Of a stretch of 32,928 nt of DNA, positions 8,982 through 15,516 are shown piece after piece. The translations under genes were made by a program, and so were the position numbers. Within the stretch, counting starts at the first letter, position 1; the number at the start of each line of letters is the position of its first letter. The notes under the pieces were generated by a model that did no database searches, was not told where the DNA came from, and worked only from the letters and a program-made list of their open reading frames with translations. The DNA comes from an uncultured Lachnospiraceae bacterium. Its GTDB lineage: Bacteria > Bacillota > Clostridia > Lachnospirales > Lachnospiraceae. Location of the stretch: the NCBI GenBank assembly GCA_947625775.1, contig CANQPM010000029.1, forward strand, positions 1 through 32,928, in the 5' to 3' direction.

Positions 8982-9869
8982 ATGGAAAATGAAAGATATA
9001 ACTTAAACAAAGAACTTGCCCAAATGTTAAAGGGCGGCGTAATCATGGACGTGACTACGCCAGAGCAGGCTGTCATCGCGCAAGAGGCGGGCGCATGCGC
9101 CGTTATGGCGCTTGAACGCATACCAGCGGACATAAGGGCGGCAGGCGGAGTAGCAAGAATGAGCGATCCAAAGATGATTAAGGAAATACAAAATGCGGTA
9201 TCTATCCCCGTCATGGCAAAATGCCGCATAGGGCATTTTGCGGAGGCGCAGATTTTAGAGGCGATAGAGATAGACTATATCGACGAAAGTGAAGTCCTTT
9301 CGCCCGCAGATGATGTATATCACATTGACAAAACTAAATTTAAAGTGCCGTTCGTATGCGGAGCAAAGGACTTAGGGGAGGCGCTGCGCCGTATCAGCGA
9401 GGGCGCGTCAATGATAAGGACGAAAGGTGAGCCGGGCACAGGCGATATAGTTCAGGCAGTGCGCCATATGCGCAGGATGAACAGTGAGATTGCACGCCTC
9501 ACATCAATGCGTGAGGACGAGCTTTTCAATGCCGCAAAGGAGCTTGGTGTTTCCTATGAGCTTGTCAGCTATGTCCATGAAAACGGCAGGCTGCCCGTAG
9601 TAAACTTCGCCGCAGGGGGAGTGGCGACGCCAGCGGACGCGGCGCTTATGATGCAGCTTGGCGCGGAAGGCGTATTCGTAGGTTCTGGCATTTTTAAGTC
9701 GGGTAATCCCCAAAAAAGAGCTGCGTCAATAGTCAAGGCAGTCACCAATTACAATGATGCAAAGCTTCTTGCGGAGCTTTCAGAGGACTTAGGCGAGGCA
9801 ATGGTAGGCATAAACGAGCAGGAAATAGAGCTGCTCATGTCCATTCGCGGTGAAAGCGGCGAGCGCTGA
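8982..9869 (+). CDS. pdxS: Pyridoxal 5'-phosphate synthase subunit PdxS
   Basis: Synthase subunit of the deoxyxylulose-5-phosphate-independent vitamin B6 pathway: condenses ribose 5-phosphate, glyceraldehyde 3-phosphate and ammonia (from PdxT) into PLP. A (beta/alpha)8 protein that forms a dodecamer. The two active-site lysines are visible: Lys80 in [10 protein letters not shown] and Lys148 in [11 protein letters not shown]. The frame is open upstream to 8853, but cggaggaacaac precedes the ATG at 8982, and [19 protein letters not shown] is the normal N-terminus, giving 295 residues. pdxT follows 76 bases downstream, with a stem-loop starting at the pdxS stop codon. Confidence 0.97.
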   Translation: MENERYNLNKELAQMLKGGVIMDVTTPEQAVIAQEAGACAVMALERIPADIRAAGGVARMSDPKMIKEIQNAVSIPVMAKCRIGHFAEAQILEAIEIDYIDESEVLSPADDVYHIDKTKFKVPFVCGAKDLGEALRRISEGASMIRTKGEPGTGDIVQAVRHMRRMNSEIARLTSMREDELFNAAKELGVSYELVSYVHENGRLPVVNFAAGGVATPADAALMMQLGAEGVFVGSGIFKSGNPQKRAASIVKAVTNYNDAKLLAELSEDLGEAMVGINEQEIELLMSIRGESGER

Positions 9870-9913
9870 AAATCAGTAAAGCGCAGCAGTCCGCAGCCCG
9901 CTTTCGGATTTTC
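9868..9913 (+). repeat. Two-tier stem-loop between pdxS and pdxT
   Basis: Outer arms GAAAATC (9868-9874) and GATTTTC (9907-9913) and inner arms AAAGCG (9878-9883) and CGCTTT (9899-9904) nest around a 15-base loop. The structure overlaps the pdxS stop codon. No T tract follows, so a terminator is unlikely; an intercistronic processing or stability element is the more likely reading. Confidence 0.5.
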
Positions 9914-9945
9914 GCGGTAAAGACAGCGCAGAAATGGAGAAGCTC

Positions 9946-10560
9946 ATGAAAATAGCAGTTTTAGCCGTACAGGGCGCATTCGCCGAACATGAAAAAATGC
10001 TTTCCGATTTAGGCGAGGAGAGCATTGAGATACGAAAGAAAAGCGATTTGGAGCAGGACTTTGACGGGCTTATCCTGCCTGGCGGAGAGAGTACGGTGAT
10101 GGGAAAGCTGATAAGGGAGCTTGGCATATTTGACTGCCTGCGCGAAAAAATAGAAAACGGCATGCCGACGCTTGGCACATGCGCGGGGCTTATACTCATG
10201 GCAAAAAATATCGCGGGCGGCGAAAGCCCGCACCTTGCCACACTCCCCGTCACAGTGAAAAGAAACGCCTATGGCAGACAGATTGGCAGCTTTACCGCAA
10301 CAGAGCATGTATCAGGCATCGGCGAGATGCCGCTTACCTTTATAAGAGCGCCTTATGTGGAAAGCGTTGAAAAGGGCGTTGACGTGATTGCCACGGCAGG
10401 CGGGAAAATTGTCGGCGTAAAATACAAAAACCAGATAGGCGTGGCATTTCACCCCGAAGTCACAAAGAATACGGCATTTCACGAGTATTTTCTAAAAATG
10501 TGCGCCGCTTGCCTGCCTTCTGACACAGAGCAGCTTTCCTCCAATTTGCCAAGCCTGTAG
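9946..10560 (+). CDS. pdxT: Pyridoxal 5'-phosphate synthase glutaminase subunit PdxT
   Basis: Class I glutaminase that hydrolyses glutamine and channels ammonia to PdxS. The triad is Cys79 in GTCAGLIL, with His169 and Glu171 in AFHPEVT. LPGGEST at 44-50 is the family glutamine-site motif. An ATG at 9934 would add four residues, but GGAG lies correctly spaced before the ATG at 9946 and MKIAVLAVQGAF is the usual N-terminus. At 204 residues it has a C-terminal tail of about 15 residues beyond the usual end. Co-transcription with pdxS is expected. Confidence 0.96.
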   Translation: MKIAVLAVQGAFAEHEKMLSDLGEESIEIRKKSDLEQDFDGLILPGGESTVMGKLIRELGIFDCLREKIENGMPTLGTCAGLILMAKNIAGGESPHLATLPVTVKRNAYGRQIGSFTATEHVSGIGEMPLTFIRAPYVESVEKGVDVIATAGGKIVGVKYKNQIGVAFHPEVTKNTAFHEYFLKMCAACLPSDTEQLSSNLPSL

Positions 10561-10597
10561 AAAAAATCCTTATAGCATAATTTTTCCATAATTTTTG

Positions 10598-10632
10598 GCA
10601 ACAGAAACTCCGCAGAGCATATTTTCTGTTGC
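10598..10632. repeat. Hairpin downstream of pdxT
   Basis: GCAACAGAAA (10598-10607) pairs perfectly with TTTCTGTTGC (10623-10632) around a 15-base loop. It is flanked by a looser outer complementarity: CATAATTTTT copies near 10576-10596 against AAAAAATTATG near 10649-10659. No T tract follows the inner stem directly, so it is a poor terminator on either strand. It might be the 3' boundary of the pdx transcript. Confidence 0.45.
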
Positions 10633-10681
10633 TTAGCTCGGCGCTTGAAAAAATTATGTTAAAATTTATGAAAATTTTATG

Positions 10682-10710
10682 TTGCAGGTATAATACGGTT
10701 TTGGTAAAAT
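10682..10710 (+). promoter_or_regulatory. Candidate promoter of the phosphofructokinase gene
   Basis: TTGCAG (10682-10687), a 17-base spacer and TAAAAT (10705-10710). A perfect TATAAT also lies at 10689-10694, with a poor -35. Either would give a leader of about 40-60 bases. The choice between them cannot be made from sequence alone. Confidence 0.35.
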
Positions 10711-10756
10711 AGAGATAGCAATATTTTTTGTTATTTAATATTAGGAGGTATTTACA

Positions 10757-12004
10757 ATGTCCACAAAGCGCAATATCATCGTCGGTCAGTCAGGCGGTCC
10801 TACGTCGGTTATCAATTCAAGCCTTGCAGGCGTATATAAGACAGCACAGGAGAGAGGCTTCAACAAGGTATATGGAATGTTACATGGCATCGAAGGTCTT
10901 CTTGACGAGCAGTATGTAGACCTGTCTACGCAAATCCATACCTATATGGATATAGAGCTCTTAAAGAGAACTCCTTCCGCATTTTTGGGCTCATGCCGCT
11001 GCAAGCTTCCCGAGATTTACGAAAGCCCCGACACATACGAGAAAATATTCAGCATATTAGACAAGCTTGAAATCGAAGTATTCATCTATATCGGCGGCAA
11101 CGATTCAATGGATACCATCAAAAAGCTTTCAGATTACGCAATAGTTCACGGACACAGCCAGAAGTTCCTCGGCGTGCCCAAGACAATAGACAACGACCTT
11201 GCGCTCACAGATCATACTCCAGGATTTGGCAGCGCCGCAAAATATATAGCGGCTTCCACAAAGGAGATTATCCGTGATGCGCTTGGATTAAGCTACAACA
11301 AGGAAAATATCACAATCATAGAGGTTATGGGACGCAACGCAGGCTGGCTTACAGGCGCTACGGTACTCGCAAGGACAGAGGAGTGCGTAGGTCCTGATCT
11401 TATCTATCTGCCTGAGCTTACCTTTGACATGGACAAATTTACAGATACAGTCATGAATCTCTTAAAGAAGAAAAAGAACCTTGTCATCGCTGTTTCAGAG
11501 GGCATCAAGCTTGAAGACGGCAGATATGTATGCGAGCTTTCAGGCGGCGCTGATTATGTCGACGCGTTCGGCCACAAGCAGCTTCAGGGTACGGCGGCTT
11601 ACCTTGCAAATTACCTCGGCGCAAAGATTGGCTGCAAGACGAGGGCGGTTGAGTTTTCTACTTTGCAGAGAAGCGCATCGCACATCGCATCGCGTACAGA
11701 TATAGATGAGGCGTTTATGGTAGGCGGCGCGGCTGTCAAGGCGGCTGACGAGGGCGACACAGGCAAGATGGTTGTCATCGACAGAGTATCAGACGATCCG
11801 TACATGGCGGCGGCAGGCATTTATGATGTACATCGCATAGCAAACAATGAGAAGCTTGTGCCGAGAGAATGGATAAACAAGGATGGCAACTTCGTTACAC
11901 AGGAGTTTATCGACTATGTAAAACCGCTTATCCAAGGTTCATACCATCCGTTCATGGTAAACGGTCTGCCTCAGCATCTCGTTTTAAATATGAACAACAA
12001 GTAA
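10757..12004 (+). CDS. pfp: 6-phosphofructokinase, PPi-type signature
   Basis: Phosphorylates fructose 6-phosphate to the 1,6-bisphosphate in glycolysis. The residues that separate phosphoryl donors point to pyrophosphate: GGNDS at 113-117 has Asp where ATP enzymes have the second-motif Gly, and PKTIDND at 141-147 has Lys142 where ATP enzymes have Gly. A PPi enzyme would be reversible and save ATP. MGRNAGWL and the 415-residue length fit the longer PFK clade. AGGAGG lies nine bases before the ATG. The gene stands alone between a candidate promoter and a strong terminator. The donor assignment is inferred from known PFK families, not shown directly. Confidence 0.9.
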   Translation: MSTKRNIIVGQSGGPTSVINSSLAGVYKTAQERGFNKVYGMLHGIEGLLDEQYVDLSTQIHTYMDIELLKRTPSAFLGSCRCKLPEIYESPDTYEKIFSILDKLEIEVFIYIGGNDSMDTIKKLSDYAIVHGHSQKFLGVPKTIDNDLALTDHTPGFGSAAKYIAASTKEIIRDALGLSYNKENITIIEVMGRNAGWLTGATVLARTEECVGPDLIYLPELTFDMDKFTDTVMNLLKKKKNLVIAVSEGIKLEDGRYVCELSGGADYVDAFGHKQLQGTAAYLANYLGAKIGCKTRAVEFSTLQRSASHIASRTDIDEAFMVGGAAVKAADEGDTGKMVVIDRVSDDPYMAAAGIYDVHRIANNEKLVPREWINKDGNFVTQEFIDYVKPLIQGSYHPFMVNGLPQHLVLNMNNK

Positions 12005-12034
12005 AAAACGCCGTTTAAAGCATTGCTAAGACTA

Positions 12035-12066
12035 GGCTGCCGCGTCAGCGGCAGCCTGATTTTTTA
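12035..12066 (+). terminator. Strong terminator after the phosphofructokinase gene
   Basis: Perfect 9-bp GC-rich stem GGCTGCCGC (12035-12043) and GCGGCAGCC (12048-12056) with the tetraloop GTCA, followed by TGATTTTTTA. Confidence 0.93.
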
Positions 12067-12164
12067 TGCTGATTTATTCGGATATTTTTGCTGGCTGTCC
12101 AGACAGCAGACAGGCAAAGCATATGCGGAATGATTGATTTAAAAACAGTATTAGGAGGACACAC

Positions 12165-13340
12165 ATGGGCGCAGTAAAGACTGTAGAGGCGGAGGAACTC
12201 ATAAACTGGGAAAAGAAAAGTTATCTGCCGCTTGATATACGCGACAGGGGAGCGTTTGAGTATGGACATATGCCATATGCCGTAAACGTGCCGTATGATG
12301 AGCTTGAGGTGGAAATCAATAAAGCTGGCGGAGCGCTTTCGGACAAAAAAGAGAAAAAAATTGTCGTATATTGCCAGAAAGGAATTGTAAGCGCAGAGGC
12401 GTCAAGTCTTTTATCCGAAAGAGGCTTTGAAGTATATGAGCTGAAAGGCGGCTATCTCAATTGGCTTATGAAAAGCACTGAAAAGGCGCTTGGCTCTCCC
12501 GATGAAAAAAGCAGCGCGGACATAGAGCAGGATATAAGAAAGCGTTTCAGGAAAAGCCTGTGGTGCCGCTTTACAAAAGCGATAACGCAGTATGATCTGG
12601 TAAAAGAGGGCGACAAAATAGCGGTATGCATTTCAGGAGGCAAGGACTCGATGCTTATGGCAAAGCTCTTTCAGGAGCTGAAACGCCACGACAAATTTCC
12701 GTTTGAGCTTGTCTTTCTGGTGATGGATCCTGGCTACAGTCCTGCCAACAGAAAGCTTATAGAAAGCAATGCGGAGCGCCTCGGCATTCCGATAACGGTT
12801 TTTGAGACCGACATATTTGAAAGCGTATTCAATGTAGAAAAATCGCCCTGCTATCTGTGCGCCAGAATGAGACGCGGCCATCTTTACAGCAAGGCTCAGG
12901 AGCTTGGCTGCAATAAGATTGCGCTAGGACACCACTATGATGACGTTATCGAGACTATCCTTATGGGAATGCTTTACGGAGGTCAGATTCAGACAATGAT
13001 GCCAAAGCTTCACGGCACCAATTTTGAGGGAATGGAGCTTATCCGCCCGATGTATCTTATCCGTGAAAGCACCATCAAGGCATGGCGCGACTACAATAAC
13101 CTCCACTTTTTGCAGTGCGCCTGCAAATTTACCGAAACCTGCACGACCTGCGGGGACGCGGGCAGCAATTCTAAACGCCAGGAAGTAAAGCTGCTTATCA
13201 GGGAGCTTAAAAAAACAAATCCGTTTGTGGAGGGCAATATTTTTAAAAGCGTGGAAAACGTAAATTTAAGCACAATTGTAGCGTACAAAAAAGATGGGAT
13301 AAGGCATCATTTTCTTGATGATTATGATTCATGCCAATAG
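12165..13340 (+). CDS. Rhodanese domain fused to a TtcA-type tRNA sulfurtransferase-like ATPase
   Basis: Two domains in one chain. Residues 1-105 are a rhodanese module with putative persulfide Cys70 in VVYCQKGIVS. Residues about 125-370 are an N-type ATP pyrophosphatase with PP-loop SGGKDS at 157-162, CYLC (Cys229/Cys232), GHHYDDVIET and C-terminal Cys318, Cys320, Cys326 and Cys329. In TtcA proteins paired cysteines hold a 4Fe-4S cluster and the enzyme makes 2-thiocytidine at tRNA position 32. The fused rhodanese would supply sulfur directly. AGGAGG precedes the ATG. It converges on the next gene with only 21 bases between stop codons. The substrate is inferred; other TtcA/TilS-like thiolations are possible. 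Confidence 0.85.
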   Translation: MGAVKTVEAEELINWEKKSYLPLDIRDRGAFEYGHMPYAVNVPYDELEVEINKAGGALSDKKEKKIVVYCQKGIVSAEASSLLSERGFEVYELKGGYLNWLMKSTEKALGSPDEKSSADIEQDIRKRFRKSLWCRFTKAITQYDLVKEGDKIAVCISGGKDSMLMAKLFQELKRHDKFPFELVFLVMDPGYSPANRKLIESNAERLGIPITVFETDIFESVFNVEKSPCYLCARMRRGHLYSKAQELGCNKIALGHHYDDVIETILMGMLYGGQIQTMMPKLHGTNFEGMELIRPMYLIRESTIKAWRDYNNLHFLQCACKFTETCTTCGDAGSNSKRQEVKLLIRELKKTNPFVEGNIFKSVENVNLSTIVAYKKDGIRHHFLDDYDSCQ

Positions 13341-13361
13341 AAAACCTGCAGAGCATGACAG

Positions 13362-13895
13362 CTACTCCATATCATTCTGCTCATCTATCGGAGTCCACGC
13401 TTTTCCAAAGTCCACGTCTTTAAACAGCTGCGTAAGTCCTGTAAGCTGTTTTAGACGCAGAAGTTCGTCTTTGTCCATGCCAAGGTGCTTTGCGATCCAT
13501 GCGTCGGAGCGTCCGAGGTCGTTTAGCTCCTTGACGATATTGCTCATAAGGTCTACGTCATGCGAGCCCCTTGCGCGGTTGTGGCGGATGGTGCTTGCCA
13601 TGCGCTGGTCGAGGGGCTTGTCAATGACGGACACGGGCAGCATGCCGTTTTCCCGCTTGTATATGTCGGGATAGTCGAGCATGATGCGGTATCTGTGGAA
13701 ACCGTCGATTATTATGTAGCTGTCATCGGAGTCGTCGTGATAGCATACTATTGGCATTGTGTAGCCGTCTTCTTTTATGCTGTCATAAAGGAGCTTCAGC
13801 TCTGGCGGGGCTACTGAGTTTGGGTTGTAGTCGTTTGGCTTTATTTTGTCTATTGGTACGGAGATTATATTATATACGGGACTTTTGCCTTTCAT
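13362..13895 (-). CDS. ParB/sulfiredoxin-fold protein, IbrB-like
   Basis: 177 residues. An N-terminal ParB/Srx-fold domain has the opening motif VPIDKIKPNDYNPN and the nucleotide-site-like DGFHRYRI, where ParB proteins carry a GxxR box. It is followed by a helix-turn-helix-like segment GRSDAWIAKHLGMDKDELLRL at roughly residues 128-150. It lies 66 bases downstream of the PAPS-reductase-like gene on the same strand; this pairing is what characterises IbrA/IbrB. IbrB of E. coli is known as a co-activator of prophage eib genes, but the biochemistry is unsettled. The ribosome site (GTGAGG) is distant, so translation may be coupled to the gene before it. No parA or chromosome-partition genes are nearby. 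Confidence 0.75.
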   Translation of the reverse strand: MKGKSPVYNIISVPIDKIKPNDYNPNSVAPPELKLLYDSIKEDGYTMPIVCYHDDSDDSYIIIDGFHRYRIMLDYPDIYKRENGMLPVSVIDKPLDQRMASTIRHNRARGSHDVDLMSNIVKELNDLGRSDAWIAKHLGMDKDELLRLKQLTGLTQLFKDVDFGKAWTPIDEQNDME

Positions 13896-13961
13896 AGAAT
13901 ATGCGCCTCACTTTTATTGTCATTTTTAGTTATTATTAGTTATTTTTGTTATTTGTCGGTA

Positions 13962-15287
13962 TTACTTATCAAGTTCATCTATGCCATTGTACTTCTGCTT
14001 TAAGGCTTTTATAGCCTGCTGCTGCTGTCTTGTCAGCCCGAAGCCCATAAAGCGGCAGATATGGTCGTTCTTTAATATGCAGTAGCACATCCGCTTCCAG
14101 CTTGGGATATCCTTTGTGCTTTTGATGTCGTCTGTGTGGTCGGGTATATCGCCTATGAATATTATGCGTGAATTTTTCATGAGGGTGTAGTTGGAAACGC
14201 CGTTGCGCCTTATATTGTAGCCGTGTTCGATAAGCTCGTTTATGACCTCCTCGTCAAGTCCGCCGCCTACCTTGTGCCAAAATTCTATAGATGTCTCAAA
14301 TTTTTTGATGTAATTGTTTCTAAGGCGCGCAGGCAGCGTGCTGAGCAGGAATTTTGTATATGATTCCCATGTATGCCCCTCGGGGAGCGTAAGGCTTCTG
14401 TAGCCCATAGCCTTAGTCCTGCCGTATATCGCGCCGAAGTTTGCGCCTCTTACGCGCCCGACAAGCTTTGCCCATATTTCGGGATCGATTACGCGGTACA
14501 GGTGAAGGCTTTCCTTGGCGTGATCGTTGAACGGAGACGCCACACGCATCTGGTCTGGCTTTAAGCCTGCCATATAGTAGAGGTCATAGAGGCGGTTATA
14601 GTCATATCCAAATAAATAATTTGCATGCCACACGTCGCTGATCGTCCAGTCGTATATCGGAGAGGCGCACCAAACGTCTTTAAACTGCTTTGTGATCCAG
14701 CATTTGTCCTCATAACGGTATTTTTTGTTTAATATGCCGCTGTAACGCTGCAGCGATTCGTCGGCGCGTATGCCTAAAAGACAGATTGTCTTTTTGTAAT
14801 CGTGCGAGGAGCGATACCAGCGCCCGAACTGCTTGGCAAGGTCCTCCTGATGCATTTTGTATCGGTATGTGGCAATTGGGTTGTTGTTTATGTTTATCAC
14901 GTAGGGATGTTTTGGCATGGGGCGCACCCACGCGTCTTTTTTTGTATCGTCCCACGGATACCAGAACATTTCATAGCTGCTGAGCGCCGTGCGCGTCGCC
15001 ATAGGCAGGCATACCCAGTAGGGGTGTACATCGCCCTCTATGCGTTGGAAGGTGCGTTCTATGTATTCTGTAGTCACTGTGTACTGCGCCTCGAAATCTT
15101 GGTGAAAGACGCCGATTTTTTTGTCGGGATAGTATTTTTTCTGGAAATCCAAGGTGAGGTTTAGCAAGAGGCCGCTGTCTTTGCCGCCTGAAAATGAGAG
15201 GTAGATGTTGTCAAATTCCTCGAATATAAAATGCAGGCGCTCCTGGAGAGCGTCATATACGTTTTGGGTTGAGTATTCGCGTTTCAT
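13962..15287 (-). CDS. PAPS-reductase-family ATPase, IbrA-like
   Basis: 441 residues of the phosphoadenosine phosphosulfate reductase/N-type ATP pyrophosphatase superfamily. PP-loop SGGKDS is at 33-38, and LGIRADESLQRYSG matches the GxRxxES-type motif of this family. The long C-terminal part is typical of the IbrA group. The catalytic Cys-containing tail of true assimilatory PAPS reductases was not recognised, and no sulfate-assimilation genes are nearby. The frame is open upstream to 15461, but AGGTGA lies just before the ATG at 15287 and the extra N-terminus looks like translated promoter DNA. A TTGAAT/TACAAA promoter precedes it. It probably acts with the ParB-fold protein downstream; function unknown. 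Confidence 0.8.
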   Translation of the reverse strand: MKREYSTQNVYDALQERLHFIFEEFDNIYLSFSGGKDSGLLLNLTLDFQKKYYPDKKIGVFHQDFEAQYTVTTEYIERTFQRIEGDVHPYWVCLPMATRTALSSYEMFWYPWDDTKKDAWVRPMPKHPYVININNNPIATYRYKMHQEDLAKQFGRWYRSSHDYKKTICLLGIRADESLQRYSGILNKKYRYEDKCWITKQFKDVWCASPIYDWTISDVWHANYLFGYDYNRLYDLYYMAGLKPDQMRVASPFNDHAKESLHLYRVIDPEIWAKLVGRVRGANFGAIYGRTKAMGYRSLTLPEGHTWESYTKFLLSTLPARLRNNYIKKFETSIEFWHKVGGGLDEEVINELIEHGYNIRRNGVSNYTLMKNSRIIFIGDIPDHTDDIKSTKDIPSWKRMCYCILKNDHICRFMGFGLTRQQQQAIKALKQKYNGIDELDK

Positions 15288-15326
15288 TTTTTCACCTGCT
15301 GTCGGAAATTGTTGGAATAATATATA

Positions 15327-15355
15327 TTTGTACCACAAATTGCGACAAAATTCAA
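15327..15355 (-). promoter_or_regulatory. Candidate promoter of the IbrA/IbrB-like pair
   Basis: Reading the minus strand: TTGAAT (15355-15350), 17-base spacer, TACAAA (15332-15327). Four of six consensus matches in each box, about 35 bases before the chosen ATG. This also argues against the longer upstream start. Confidence 0.45.
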
Positions 15356-15387
15356 GAAATATTGGATTTGATTTTATCCAAAAGAGT

Positions 15388-15416
15388 TTCCGAATACACG
15401 AAAAATATGTTATAAT
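15388..15416 (+). promoter_or_regulatory. Candidate promoter of the GH3 gene
   Basis: Perfect TATAAT at 15411-15416 preceded by TGT (extended -10), with a weak TTCCGA at 15388-15393 at 17-base spacing. The leader to the GH3 ATG is about 95 bases. It diverges from the IbrA-side promoter. Confidence 0.5.
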
Positions 15417-15516
15417 CCTATAAAGGCTAATTTTGCCATTAGACAAACATAATAGCTGCAATAAATTTCACGCTTTTGCTAAAAAATAAAAAAATCTTTT
15501 CGGAGGACACGCACCC

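Noticed and set aside
14802-15164. 120-codon plus-strand frame opposite the IbrA-like gene
   Set aside because: Inside a convincing gene on the other strand, with no ribosome site and no domain.
13362-15287. Prophage or chromosome-partition locus
   Set aside because: ParB-fold and PAPS-reductase-fold genes are present, but no integrase, capsid, terminase, parA or parS-like site was seen.
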